A DNA stretch of 64,000 nucleotides from VAZQ01 sp036557705 (GCA_036557705.1 DATBHB010000155.1:47567-111566); one strand, 5' to 3'; numbered from the stretch's first letter, positions 8,615 through 17,433 are shown. The notes: generated from the sequence alone by a model not told the origin. Numbers and translations: made by a program.

Positions 8615-9253
8615 TCATTGGCGCCTAAACCATGTACCGCTGACGAACCAAGAACCAAGAGCGGTTGGAGTGCGCTGAACCTTCCATTCGGGCGGCCACC
8701 AGTCTCCGCGCAGGTGCTCGTAGTCGTCGTCGGTAATCCAGGTCAGCGGACCACCCGGTGTGTCCTCCGGATCAAGACTATGCTTCAAACCTTCTCGGCG
8801 GCGCAGCGCCCATTCCAGCATTGCCAGTGTATCGACCTCGCGGTCGCGAACTACCCTGCCTTGCCGGCAAGTGATGACGCGCTCTCGGGTGAACCACGAG
8901 GACCAACCGTGGAAGCCCCGCACGAGCCTCGGTCCTATCGGGACGCGAAGGTGACCGCTGAACCATTCGGCGCATACTGGAAATCCGTTCGCCGGCACGA
9001 GTCGCAGAAACCAAGTGCGCATGACATCCGAGAGCGGCAGCTCCTTGTAGCCATAGGTACTCAAGTCGACGAGCCACAGCTTACTATCCACAATATCCCA
9101 AGTGCCGACATACTGGCGATGACAAGCCGTTGTCATGGCGTCGGGAGCTGCTATTTCGGTCCGGCGCGTAGCAAGGAGGCGATAGAGCGGCTGCGCATGT
9201 AACCAATGCGGCTTACCCTCGATAAGTATCCGCTCGGGTATCTGTGCGGTCAT
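8615..9253 (-). CDS. Uncharacterised protein
   Basis: A 212-residue protein not recognised by function. It starts MTAQIPERILIEGKPHW; this start is chosen because GAGGAG lies five bases upstream. The centre (YVGTWDIVDSKLWLV and GFPVCAEWFSGHLRVP) resembles a widespread family of unknown bacterial proteins with a beta-rich, tryptophan-rich core. No signal peptide or membrane segment. It is transcribed toward the tRNA, alone, and could belong to an accessory segment next to it. Confidence 0.7.
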   Translation of the reverse strand: MTAQIPERILIEGKPHWLHAQPLYRLLATRRTEIAAPDAMTTACHRQYVGTWDIVDSKLWLVDLSTYGYKELPLSDVMRTWFLRLVPANGFPVCAEWFSGHLRVPIGPRLVRGFHGWSSWFTRERVITCRQGRVVRDREVDTLAMLEWALRRREGLKHSLDPEDTPGGPLTWITDDDYEHLRGDWWPPEWKVQRTPTALGSWFVSGTWFRRQ

Positions 9254-9546
9254 GGGTCTCCTCACAGCAGAGAAGTGCCGAGGCGGCAACCGTGAAATCA
9301 TAGCAGAAATGCACGCTAGCTGCAAATCGATACTTCTATAAGATATTGATATTATGATAGAAATCGCTGTTTTTCAGCTGTCTGCTGCTCGCACCAGCAC
9401 TTGGTGGCGTTGTTCTTGATAACGGGACGCTTCGAAGAGTTCGCGGCGCGGTTTCACCTCCCGCTGGGCTGCCCTTGCCGCGACCCGGATCGAAGGAAAC
9501 GGGTACTGCCCGATTGCGGCCCAATTTCCTGATTCGCCGCCATCAA

Positions 9547-10044
9547 TTAGCGAAGCTCCTTTGCCTGCGAGATCGGCAAGGCCATGAAGCGGATGATCGT
9601 CCACGTTCCGTCTGGCTGGCGTCGGAAAATATCGAGACCGGATTCCTTGCTGATTTCCGTTTCGCCGTCGTGCCGCGCTGTCAACGTCCAGATCAGGCGG
9701 ACGACAGCCAAATCGCCGGATACGATGATTTCCTGAATGTCGGGGCTGTAGCAGAGTTGCGGGCCGCCCGCGGTCAGCAGCTTCCTGAGGCGATCACAAA
9801 CGACGTCCTTGCCGGCGTCCTGGGAGTCCGGGACCGTTGAAATCAGATCGGGGGAGAACAGGTCGCACACGCGGCGGGTGTCGCGCGCATTGAAGGCACT
9901 GGCCCAGTCCTGCAGCCGCTTGGCAATCGCAGCCTTGTCTGCATCCGAATCTCCGCGCGCACCCGCTATCGGTCCGAGAGCCAAGCAGGCCAGGACCAAA
10001 GCGGCAGTGCCGCGGGCCAGCATTCGCGGAAGGCTCTCGCCCAC
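9547..10044 (-). CDS. Exported NTF2/SnoaL-like protein
   Basis: A 165-residue protein with a signal peptide (LARGTAALVLACLALGPIAG) followed by a cone-shaped NTF2-like fold: helix IAKRLQDWASAFNARD, then DLFSPDLIST, and strands ending in a C-terminal DGTWTIIRF. These features match the ketosteroid-isomerase/DUF4440 superfamily, small proteins with a ligand-binding pocket. The start is a GTG that follows the stop of the upstream DUF2442 gene by one base; ATG at 10023 would also leave a signal peptide. Function is unknown. Confidence 0.75.
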   Translation of the reverse strand: MGESLPRMLARGTAALVLACLALGPIAGARGDSDADKAAIAKRLQDWASAFNARDTRRVCDLFSPDLISTVPDSQDAGKDVVCDRLRKLLTAGGPQLCYSPDIQEIIVSGDLAVVRLIWTLTARHDGETEISKESGLDIFRRQPDGTWTIIRFMALPISQAKELR

Positions 10045-10045
10045 G

Positions 10046-10489
10046 TTATGCCACGCGCTTCCTCCACCGCATGGTCAGCCCCTCGCAGGCGAGCGCCACG
10101 ACGCGGGGAATTGGCCTTGAGCCCGTGCGATAATGCGCGGTCATACGGCGTGACAAGCCCAGCGCATCCGCCGCCGCATTGAGCGACAAGTCATGTTGTG
10201 TCATCCAGGCGGAGAAGTGTTCCGGCCCCCATTTTCCCGCCTGCTCGCGCGCCAACTCATAGAGCTGGTCGGCTCCCATGTCGATCTCGCTCGGCCAGTT
10301 GACGGCGTGACCCCACGGATCTGCCTTGGCCCTGCCGAACAGCGACGCGTTTCGCAGGGGCGCATAAAGTTTGAAGCGCCTGATAAGACGCGCAACGTCC
10401 ACGGTCAGCTTTTCGCCGGTGCTCCAGGCGATTTCCAGCGTCGCCGGCGACTTGACCTTCACGGCGCGGATCAGCGGCGGTTTACTCAT
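10046..10489 (-). CDS. DUF2442 / helix-turn-helix two-domain protein
   Basis: A 147-residue protein. The start is set by AAGGAGGT seven bases upstream of MSKPPLIRAV. The N-terminal 75 residues, ending near GHAVNWPSEIDMGADQLYEL, match the DUF2442 fold, often found in toxin-antitoxin or small regulatory settings. The C-terminal half (DLSLNAAADALGLSRRMTAH, then TGSRPIPRVVALACEG) is an XRE/Cro-like helix-turn-helix. It is therefore a probable DNA-binding regulator. It lies one base from the NTF2-like gene and is divergent from the CcbP-like gene across 123 bases. No obvious toxin is encoded beside it. Confidence 0.7.
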   Translation of the reverse strand: MSKPPLIRAVKVKSPATLEIAWSTGEKLTVDVARLIRRFKLYAPLRNASLFGRAKADPWGHAVNWPSEIDMGADQLYELAREQAGKWGPEHFSAWMTQHDLSLNAAADALGLSRRMTAHYRTGSRPIPRVVALACEGLTMRWRKRVA

Positions 10490-10612
10490 CGCACAACCTC
10501 CTTCCATTTCGCACCGCAGCGGCTGCTTCAGCTTCATTCCTCTGGAGCTGTGGGCCGACGATTTCCCTTCGCGCTGTGTACGGCTATGCTGGACTTCCCC
10601 AGGGCAACACAG

Positions 10613-10954
10613 ATGGCGCGCAAGCGGAAAGCTGCCGACAGACCGATCGCGAGTACGCGACAGCTTGATAAGCTGATCGAGGAGGCCACTGTCGACGCTT
10701 ACGGCGAGGAAGAACAGGCGACCGGCTTCTTCACCATGATCGACGAGAATCTCGCCTTGCCGTTCCGGACGCGGGTGCTAGGCATCGAAGTGTCAGTCGT
10801 TGGGGTTGAGATGGATAATGACGGCCGCATCAAAGCGGTATGCGAGAACGCCGGCAAGCAACAGCGGATCGACATCATCGATCTGCCGCTTCCCTCGCCC
10901 TCATCCTCCGGCGCCGAATGGATTGCCGCCTACCGCCGGTGGCGCGGCGTCTGA
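10613..10954 (+). CDS. CcbP-like acidic protein (putative calcium-binding)
   Basis: A 113-residue protein, basic at the start and then acidic, with the segment EEATVDAYGEEEQATGFF and later RTRVLGIEVSVVGVEMDNDG and AEWIAAYRRW. This combination matches my recollection of the family named after cyanobacterial calcium-binding protein CcbP (PF11535). In that family, acidic side chains bind calcium without EF hands. An upstream in-frame ATG at 10586 exists but no clear ribosome site separates the two. It is divergent from the DUF2442/HTH gene and could share its control region. Confidence 0.6.
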   Translation: MARKRKAADRPIASTRQLDKLIEEATVDAYGEEEQATGFFTMIDENLALPFRTRVLGIEVSVVGVEMDNDGRIKAVCENAGKQQRIDIIDLPLPSPSSSGAEWIAAYRRWRGV

Positions 10955-11014
10955 CGCGGGTAAGGTGCCACGCGGCTTGCCCGCTCAAGGTATGCGCGCG
11001 CGCCTTCACTGCCC

Positions 11015-11161
11015 TCATTTTCTGATCTTCGGGCTCTCCTTCTCGGCGAAATAGTTATCGCAGAAAGGGCAGTGAAATTTCATCTCCGATCCGAGCATGT
11101 GCGGATTGACGACGAAGACCTTTTCGCATTTCGGGCAGGTTACTTCGACTACCTGAGCCAT
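11015..11161 (-). CDS. Small zinc-ribbon protein next to UbiD-type decarboxylase
   Basis: A 48-residue protein starting MAQVVEVTCPKCEKVF, with GGGAGGTGGGACG directly before its ATG. Two CPxC knuckles (CPKC and CPFC, about 20 residues apart) form a rubredoxin-like zinc ribbon. It begins 13 bases after the stop of the UbiD-family gene on the same strand and is almost certainly co-transcribed with it. A structural or metallochaperone subunit of the decarboxylase is inference. A short FmdB-like regulator is an alternative. Confidence 0.75.
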   Translation of the reverse strand: MAQVVEVTCPKCEKVFVVNPHMLGSEMKFHCPFCDNYFAEKESPKIRK

Positions 11162-11174
11162 CGTCCCACCTCCC

Positions 11175-12677
11175 CTATGCCCAATAGCTTGTCCCGTCGG
11201 CCGGGATGCTTTGCAGCACCTCCTTCGACACGTAATCTTCAAGCTTGATCCGCGCCATGGCGTCGTCCGGACACTTGGTGACCGGCGAGAACGGACGATC
11301 GAGCGGTCGCGTCGCGTCCACGATCATGCACGAAGTCTTGATCTCGTCGACCAGCGAGGGATCGAGAAAATTGCCGCGGAACAGCGGCTGCATAATCGAT
11401 ATCTGCCGGTGCGGCTGCACCCGCGTTGCCAGCGCCCAGAGAATGTCGGTCGGATTGAACACGTCGATGTCGTCGTCGAACACAAAGACGTTCTTGGTGT
11501 GATCGAAGGTGAGCGCCGCAGCGGCGGCACGTCCGGGATCGCCCTCCGACATCTTTTTCATCGAGATGAATACATTGTAGTGCGCGTGACGGCCCTGCTT
11601 GCAGACCGCCGTCACGCCGGGAATGGCTTCGCGGCAGCGGCGCAGGTAGGCGCCTTCGCGCGGCAGATCCATCCACGGCTTGTCGCCTTCCGGAGTAATC
11701 ACCGACTGATACATCGCTCCCTTGCGGTAATTGATCGCCCGGACCTGGTATTCCACGCAGGTCATGTAGCGTTGCGGTCCGAGGTAGCCGGGCGCCTCGC
11801 CGAATGGCCCCTCCACAACGCGCTTCTTGGGAATAAGCGCGCCTTCGATCACGATCTCGGCATCCGCCGGGATGAGCAGGTCCTCGCCCCAGGTCTCGGA
11901 CGGCACGAGGCGCAGCGGCTCGCGCAGATAACCGCCGATGACGTCGTATTCGCTGATTTCGAACGGGCCGCTGTAGCAGGCGCCCATATGGAACGCCGGA
12001 TGATGGCCGAGCACGGTCGCAACCGGCATTTCGAGGTTGTGGTCCTCGTGGTCGCGGAAAATCTTCCACAAATGCCGAGGCGAGGCATAGAGCGCCGTTG
12101 TGTTTTTCGACTTCACTTCCATGCGGTGATAGGAAAGATTGTAGATTCCGCTCTTGCGGTCCTTGGTCACCGTCGAGAGGACAATATAGGGGCCACCGTC
12201 CATCTCGTGATGGCGCATGATGGGGATTTCGTAGAGATCGACGTCTTTGCCGGTCTTGACGTTTTCCTTGACCGGCGCATCCTTCTTGTCGATCACGATC
12301 GGCGGCATGCGGTGCTCTTCCATTTCCAGGCACGCTTCCGCCATTTGCGGCCGTGTCGCTTCCTTGGGCAAACCGAGCGCGATCTGCGTCTTGCGCTGTG
12401 AAATCTCGCAGTTCATCGTCAGCTTGATGTCGCCGACCCGCCCATTGAGGTTGCGCGCCTTGTCGAAGATGATGATCGGAAATTTCTTCTGCGCGCCGAG
12501 GTGCTTGATGATCGCGGTCACATCGTAATGGGCGGGGTCGACTTCCTTGCTGATGTGAATGACTTCGTTGGGAATCTCCCGAAGGCAATCGTCGATGAAA
12601 GTCCGCAGGCTCTTCGGCTCGTTCTTCAGAGTCTTCGATTCGCTCTTTTTCGGCTCGCTCTTGACGTGTTCTTGCAT
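11175..12677 (-). CDS. UbiD-family decarboxylase (prenyl-FMN dependent)
   Basis: A 500-residue enzyme of the UbiD superfamily, which reversibly decarboxylates aromatic or alpha,beta-unsaturated acids using prenylated FMN. The start is set by GGGAGGAATTC before MQEHVKSEPKK. A charged, repeated N-terminal KSEPKKSESKTLKNEPKS tail precedes the conserved domain (from SLRTFIDDC). Later come DAEIVIEG, the EGPFGEAPGYLG loop carrying the active-site glutamates, and SIMQPLF near the end. Length matches UbiD (about 490). A prenyltransferase (UbiX) is not in the window. The partner zinc-ribbon gene suggests a multi-subunit decarboxylase of a catabolic pathway rather than ubiquinone synthesis. Confidence 0.88.
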   Translation of the reverse strand: MQEHVKSEPKKSESKTLKNEPKSLRTFIDDCLREIPNEVIHISKEVDPAHYDVTAIIKHLGAQKKFPIIIFDKARNLNGRVGDIKLTMNCEISQRKTQIALGLPKEATRPQMAEACLEMEEHRMPPIVIDKKDAPVKENVKTGKDVDLYEIPIMRHHEMDGGPYIVLSTVTKDRKSGIYNLSYHRMEVKSKNTTALYASPRHLWKIFRDHEDHNLEMPVATVLGHHPAFHMGACYSGPFEISEYDVIGGYLREPLRLVPSETWGEDLLIPADAEIVIEGALIPKKRVVEGPFGEAPGYLGPQRYMTCVEYQVRAINYRKGAMYQSVITPEGDKPWMDLPREGAYLRRCREAIPGVTAVCKQGRHAHYNVFISMKKMSEGDPGRAAAAALTFDHTKNVFVFDDDIDVFNPTDILWALATRVQPHRQISIMQPLFRGNFLDPSLVDEIKTSCMIVDATRPLDRPFSPVTKCPDDAMARIKLEDYVSKEVLQSIPADGTSYWA

Positions 12678-12797
12678 GAATTCCTCCCGAAGAATTGCCG
12701 GCTCTACAACGAAAACCCGCGTCAGTATGGTTGATGCCGGAGCTTGGGTCAAACGAGGCCGCGGGTTATCATGGCGCGATTCCCGGAGGAAAGCGCG

Positions 12798-14393
12798 ATG
12801 AGCCGAGCCCAGCCAAAGTTCTCGCCGACCGACCGCTATGCCAAGCAGATTGCGCGCGCGATCGCCAAGGATCGGCCGCCGCGTTTCGATGACGGCCTCG
12901 AGAGCTACTGTGAAAGCTCCCCGCGCGAAATCTTTGCCGCCTTCGCGGGCGCGGCTCGTCACATGCCGCCCGCCGGCAAGGACCAGGCGCTTGCGCTGGG
13001 GTACATTTTCGTCCTCCAGAGGCTGCTCGAACATCTGCGTTACCGCACCGATCGGGGCTACGCGGATGCCGCCAAGCTCATTGCGGATTTTCAAGCGGAT
13101 CTCACCCGCCGGACGGAAGCAGGCGAACTCGACGGGCCCATCCTCGCCCTCCTCTCGGGAGCGCTGCACGAGTCGAAAATCCCGGCTTCGCCCGAATTTG
13201 CCGCTGCCGCGGCGACGCGCGCACTCGCCGAGGCTGAGGACGAGCCGGTTGCGGACGACCCTCACGACGCTCTTGCCGGCATCATCAGGGCGTGCGGCGG
13301 CCACCCGTTCCGGATCGCAGGCGCGCTCCTGGAAGCCGGTCACGGCAGACCCACGGAACACCGCGCCGTGCTGGTAACGACGCTTGCGTTTGACAGCAAT
13401 CCGCAAGCGCGCAGTGCCGCGGTTCTGTTTCTCCTCGATCCGGAGGCAGCCATCCGTCGCGAGATTGCAGAGGCCCTTGGCCAGGCCGCAGCCTCCCTGA
13501 CGGCGACCGACGTTCGGCGGCTCATCGCGATCCGCAATTGGCGGCCCGAACAAGAGCGAGCCCAAGTCGATGCCGTAATCCGCAAGGCGCGTGCCGCCGG
13601 GATCGAATGCGCGCAGTGGGAACAAGGCGTCGTCGAGGCGATTTTGGCCTCCGCCATAGACGGCTCCGAGGCTCAGGCATTCCTGGTGATATCGCCGGTC
13701 GGCCGGAAAAGGCGGCTGTCGTCGATCCTGACCAAAGGCGGCGTCGCGGACGCTTTCAGCGGCGAGCCGGAACGGCGGCGCCGGTTGGAGGAAGACATGG
13801 AGGCAATGGGCGCGCCGACGTTGCCGGTATCGCGCCAATATCTCGATGACATCATCGCCGACCACATGGCGCGCGGCATCGCCAAAGGAGCGGTGCCGCC
13901 GCTTGGCTTGCTTGAAGTTGCCGAGACGATCGGCGGCGCCGATTGGCAGCCGGCGCGCAAGGATTTCCGCAAAACGCTCGCCGGGCTCGTCGCGGAAATC
14001 CCAAAGCCGATGCGCGAGCCCGGCGCCCTCGCATCGGTGCTGCGCAACAGCGGCGAACTCCCCGATCTTGAAGTCATCGCAGAAGCCTGGTTCGAGGACG
14101 ACCCGCAAGTGGCAAATGCGGTGCAGCGTGCCGGCGGCCGTGACCGCAAAAAGCTTGCCAGTTATCTATTGCAGAGCGTCATCGAACGCCGTCGTGAAAA
14201 ATGGGCAGACCTGTTGCTGAGAACTGCCGCGTGGATGCGCCAGGCGATCCCGCAGGATGAGTTATGCTGGCGCGAACTCGCGCTCGTTGCCCAAGCGGTC
14301 GCGGAAGGCCGCGACCTCAACGAGATCGGGCTGATGCGCGACATTGCCCGGCGGACGGTTGAGGTGATTAACGAGAATTCCGGCCGCGTGTAA
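12798..14393 (+). CDS. Uncharacterised alpha-helical protein
   Basis: A 531-residue protein of unknown function. The start is chosen for GGAGG eight bases upstream of MSRAQPKFSPTDRY. It is almost wholly helical and acidic-basic balanced, without signal peptide or membrane segments. Regularly spaced helix pairs (for example FDSNPQARSAAVLFLLDPEA and REIAEALGQAAASL) suggest HEAT-like repeats. The minus-strand reading frame across it is open for 477 codons, but that is codon-bias shadowing. Its 3' end overlaps the convergent gene at 14368 by 26 bases. Confidence 0.75.
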   Translation: MSRAQPKFSPTDRYAKQIARAIAKDRPPRFDDGLESYCESSPREIFAAFAGAARHMPPAGKDQALALGYIFVLQRLLEHLRYRTDRGYADAAKLIADFQADLTRRTEAGELDGPILALLSGALHESKIPASPEFAAAAATRALAEAEDEPVADDPHDALAGIIRACGGHPFRIAGALLEAGHGRPTEHRAVLVTTLAFDSNPQARSAAVLFLLDPEAAIRREIAEALGQAAASLTATDVRRLIAIRNWRPEQERAQVDAVIRKARAAGIECAQWEQGVVEAILASAIDGSEAQAFLVISPVGRKRRLSSILTKGGVADAFSGEPERRRRLEEDMEAMGAPTLPVSRQYLDDIIADHMARGIAKGAVPPLGLLEVAETIGGADWQPARKDFRKTLAGLVAEIPKPMREPGALASVLRNSGELPDLEVIAEAWFEDDPQVANAVQRAGGRDRKKLASYLLQSVIERRREKWADLLLRTAAWMRQAIPQDELCWRELALVAQAVAEGRDLNEIGLMRDIARRTVEVINENSGRV

Positions 14394-15078
14394 TTCCGAC
14401 GGAAAATGCCCTAACATCCCGTTCTGCGGCGGCCTGTGCGAGCGCGGCGCGATAGATGGCTTCGGCAAAGCGCCAATCATTGATGGCCTCGGTGCATGGC
14501 TTGCGCAGCAGTTGCGGCTCGCCCTCGAGCGCGCTCGCGAGCAGATGGACATCGACCGGCATCGGCGTGCCGGTCATCATCGCGAAACCGGCGGGACTGA
14601 AATAACGTGCTGCGAAAGCCGAGCCCTTGGCAGCGGATTTTTCGACGACCTCATTGACAAGCCAGAGATCGCGATCGCGCAAGAGATCGGTGCATATCAA
14701 CCCAGCGGAGGGATGGCGGCGTTCCGCCGAGAGGATCGCGAAGGACGCATTGCACATGGCGTCAAGGACAAGCGCCTGATCGGTTCCAGGAGCGAACCGC
14801 GCCGATTTGGCGTAACGATCGATTGCGCGCGGCCGGCCGCCAGGAGCAGTATAGATCGCAAGGTCCAATGGCAGCGCCAGCCCGTCCAAGTTGTCGTTGG
14901 TAGCGCTGCCATACGTGGTCATTCCAAGACGGCGTGCGTGATGCAGGATCGCATCCCCGGACAAGAAGGCCATCGCCTTGCATTGATGCATCAGGGCGAC
15001 TTCGCGCAGGCGGCGATAGCGCGCGAGGACGTCGGCGCGACTTGGCGATTTTGAACCGGCCTCCCCTTGGAGCGCCAT
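14368..15078 (-). CDS. Uncharacterised protein
   Basis: A 236-residue protein, not recognised. Start at MALQGEAGSK is preceded by AGAGGA about 11 bases upstream; longer in-frame starts at 15147 or 15192 are possible. It contains GSATNDNLDGLALPLDLAIY and ICTDLLRDRDLWLVNEVVEK, with no membrane helices. It converges on the gene at 12798-14393 and overlaps its end. A cytosolic enzyme or regulatory role cannot be assigned. Confidence 0.6.
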   Translation of the reverse strand: MALQGEAGSKSPSRADVLARYRRLREVALMHQCKAMAFLSGDAILHHARRLGMTTYGSATNDNLDGLALPLDLAIYTAPGGRPRAIDRYAKSARFAPGTDQALVLDAMCNASFAILSAERRHPSAGLICTDLLRDRDLWLVNEVVEKSAAKGSAFAARYFSPAGFAMMTGTPMPVDVHLLASALEGEPQLLRKPCTEAINDWRFAEAIYRAALAQAAAERDVRAFSVGITRGRNSR

Positions 15079-15313
15079 GGCAGCGAGCGTCCTCTTAGAA
15101 ACTTGACGACATGGGCCGCTGGCGGATTCAGCGACGTATTGATTCCACATCCTATTTCGGCCACGTCGGCCAAGCGAATACCGAGGGTGCAAATCAACAG
15201 CTTTGCACTGTGTACGCGCGCAAGTGTTGCAGGAGCACGGCTTTGTTGCGGCGTTTCCCGCGCAGCATGTCGGCAGGAATTTGCAGTTTGCCGCTAATCG
15301 GACATATCAACGA

Positions 15314-15346
15314 AGAACCCCGGAGCGGTGCGCGCGCCGGGGTTCT
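15314..15346 (-). terminator. Hairpin terminator downstream of the 35-residue membrane peptide
   Basis: Perfect 10-bp stem AGAACCCCGG (15314-15323) with CCGGGGTTCT (15337-15346), lying 36 bases past the stop of the small minus-strand ORF at 15383-15490. The following minus-strand bases are moderately T-rich. Its placement supports the small ORF as a real transcription unit. Confidence 0.55.
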
Positions 15347-15382
15347 CAATTGGCCGCCTGTCGGAGGGCCTTGGCCGCTGCC

Positions 15383-15490
15383 TCAGAACACTCCCAGCAA
15401 GACCGCAGCTACGAACGCGAACACGGCCACGACGGCCAGCATGTTCAGGTTCAAGGTGAGCCCCACTTGACGCTCCCTGCTCGTTGACAT
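15383..15490 (-). CDS. 35-residue single-span membrane protein
   Basis: Below the usual annotation cutoff. The reading frame MSTSRERQVGLTLNLNM then AVVAVFAFVAAVLLGVF gives a short basic N terminus and one hydrophobic helix reaching the C terminus. Codon use matches neighbouring genes. A strong hairpin follows the stop. No clear Shine-Dalgarno sequence is seen, so translation is not certain. Tiny one-helix membrane proteins of this form occur widely in Bradyrhizobium relatives as hypotheticals. The rest of the 15079-15794 gap shows nothing else recognisable. Confidence 0.45.
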   Translation of the reverse strand: MSTSRERQVGLTLNLNMLAVVAVFAFVAAVLLGVF

Positions 15491-15794
15491 GGCGAAAAGT
15501 CTAGCAGACCGCGACGCCAAGGCCAAACAAGAAAGATGCTGCATTGCGGCAAGTCTTGGCGGGCTTCTTGTGAACGCTGTGAAACTCTAGTCAAGATGCT
15601 GATATTGCGCCTTAAAAGCTCCTCTTTTACCGGCGATAAAAAATTTTAATAGGCGCTTTATCGAGCCCCCAGAGATGCTTCGCGCTTGGAAATCTATACC
15701 TGCCTATCCTTGGAAATATTGCGGAAATACCCCTCTCAAAGCGATTTGGAGCACGGTTCGGCCCAGCCCAGCTGGCATTACGGGTCGAGGGGCG

Positions 15795-17072
15795 TCACTG
15801 ATGCAAAGCGACCGGGAGCTGCGCCAGCGCCCGTTCCAGAAACAAGGCCGCTTCCAGCGTGCTCCTGTCCCGGGCGAAGCGGCCGACGACCTGAACGCCG
15901 AGGGGAAGCGCGGCGGCGTCGGCCAGCCCCGGCACATTGACGCACGGCGTTCCGAGCAAGGTCCAAAGCCGGTTGAAGGTCGGCTTGCCGGTTGAGCCAA
16001 GCCCGCGAGGCGCTGAGCCTGGAGCCGATGGCGTGAGGATGACCCCAACACCGGCCATGAGCGTCGCAAATGACTGGCGCGCGCGCCGGGCCACGCGCCG
16101 GGCTTCATCATAGGCGAGCGGATCGATCGCCGCGGCTTTTTCGAGTTGTTGGCGAAGCAGCGGGCTGAGATTTTCGCGCTGCCGATCATATTCGTAGGCG
16201 AGCGCCCGATAGGCTTCGAAATCCTGGATGGTTGCATGCGCGCTCGCGGCCTCGTCGAAGAGCGCGGGCAACGTGAGTTCCTTGACCTCTGCGCCTGCCG
16301 CCGCCGCCGCTCGCGCAGCGCGTTCGAGAGCATCCTGCATGTCGCTCGTTGCCTCAGGCCAGAACGACGTGCGTAGGAGCCCGATTGCCGGCACGGCGGG
16401 CTCTCTGCCATCGACGCGTAAATCGCGCCCACTGATCGCTGCTGCCGCAAAGGCCACGTCCGCAACGCCGGCCGCGAACAAACCAACCGTATCGAGCGAC
16501 CAGGAAAAACCTTTCATACCGACGGTGGGCAGCATGCGGAACGAAGGCTTGAACCCCGCGACTCCGCAAAACGCCGCCGGCCGGACCACCGAGCCGGCGG
16601 TCTGGCTGCCGAGCGCAATCGGCACCATCCCTGCAGCCACTGCGGCCGCGGAGCCCGACGATGAGCCGCCTGGCGTGTGCGCAAGGTTGCGCGGGTTGCG
16701 CGTTGCCGCAGGTTCGAGGCCGGCGAATTCGGTAGTGACCGTCTTGCCCAATACGATCCCGCCGGCGCGGCGCACCAGCATGACGGCGGCAGCGTCGGCT
16801 TTCGGCCGGTGACCGGCATAGATTTGCGATCCATAGGCAGTAGGGAAATCGGCAGTGTCGTAGATGTCCTTGATCCCGACCGGCAGCCCACAGAGCGGCA
16901 TGCGCACGAGTTCGGGCTTCGCCTCGCGCCGTGCCGCTTCGAGATCGACAGCCGCAAAAGCGCCGACCTCGGCCTCACGCATCGCGATCGCTTTGCCGCA
17001 CAGATCGATGACGTCAATGGGCGAGAGCTCGCCGGCCGCGATCCGGCGGGTAAGGTCGAGCGCGGAAAGCAT
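15795..17072 (-). CDS. Amidase (amidase signature family)
   Basis: A 425-residue serine hydrolase that cleaves carboxamide bonds. The Ser-cisSer-Lys triad is visible: lysine in GIKDIYDT (about residue 69), and the glycine/serine signature GGSSSGSAAAVAAG followed by GSQTAGSVVRPAAFCG. The start MLSALDLTRRIAAGE has GAGGGGA upstream and overlaps the stop of a truncated transporter frame as TGATG, implying a former amidase-transporter operon. Length is near that of bacterial amidases and allophanate-hydrolase-like enzymes. The substrate is unknown. Confidence 0.9.
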   Translation of the reverse strand: MLSALDLTRRIAAGELSPIDVIDLCGKAIAMREAEVGAFAAVDLEAARREAKPELVRMPLCGLPVGIKDIYDTADFPTAYGSQIYAGHRPKADAAAVMLVRRAGGIVLGKTVTTEFAGLEPAATRNPRNLAHTPGGSSSGSAAAVAAGMVPIALGSQTAGSVVRPAAFCGVAGFKPSFRMLPTVGMKGFSWSLDTVGLFAAGVADVAFAAAAISGRDLRVDGREPAVPAIGLLRTSFWPEATSDMQDALERAARAAAAAGAEVKELTLPALFDEAASAHATIQDFEAYRALAYEYDRQRENLSPLLRQQLEKAAAIDPLAYDEARRVARRARQSFATLMAGVGVILTPSAPGSAPRGLGSTGKPTFNRLWTLLGTPCVNVPGLADAAALPLGVQVVGRFARDRSTLEAALFLERALAQLPVALHQ

Positions 17073-17284
17073 CAACGCGTCCCCTCGTGAGCCCTGATAT
17101 ATTTCACAGCGAATATGCATGTCGCCGGCGCAAAGACGATGATAATTGCCGCGAAGGTCATGCTGGCCACAATGGAATTCGCGAGCCGAATTGCGATCCG
17201 GCGTCGCCCGAACTTGTCCGACAATCGCCCAAGGAACACAAGCGCGGCAAGGTTTCCGACGAAAGGTTTCGCGAGCGTGGGCAA
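17072..17284 (-). pseudogene. 5'-truncated MFS transporter remnant
   Basis: The minus frame contains FLGRLSDKFGRRRIAIR, the diagnostic MFS motif A between helices 2 and 3, followed by a hydrophobic helix (NSIVASMTFAAIIIVFAPA). Only about 65 residues remain of a protein that normally has about 400, and both helix 1 and helices 4-12 are missing. The upstream edge coincides with a repeat whose GTGGGCAAAATCGCG motif is also in the 179-bp elements at 26804 and 43311. The stop overlaps the amidase start (TGATG), so the transporter and amidase were probably once coupled. Confidence 0.65.
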
Positions 17285-17343
17285 AATCGCGGGAACGGGT
17301 GTGTCAGCGGAGAGGCCAGAGGCGCGATTTTGCCTACCCTGCG
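17277..17343. repeat. Partial repeat related to the 179-bp MITE-like element
   Basis: GTGGGCAAAATCGCG at 17277-17291 and CGCGATTTTGCCTACCCTGCG at 17323-17343 form inverted arms like the inner and outer arms of the copies at 26804 and 43311. The centre is different and shorter. It abuts the truncated MFS frame. Confidence 0.55.
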
Positions 17344-17433
17344 ATCGCTGATGTTCGGCGCTTCTTAACCACGTTGCTGCCGCGATCGAGGCTTGAACAT
17401 AAAGTTAACAAGCTCGATCGCATTCTCGCCCTC

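Noticed and set aside
8417..8620. Genomic-island attachment site at tRNA-Arg
   Set aside because: No integrase and no repeat of the tRNA 3' end was found within the window, so an island boundary is not supported.
12678..14108. Minus-strand extension of the UbiD frame to 977 residues
   Set aside because: It is antisense to the well-formed gene at 12798-14393. The UbiD start at 12677 has a good ribosome site and is where family similarity begins.
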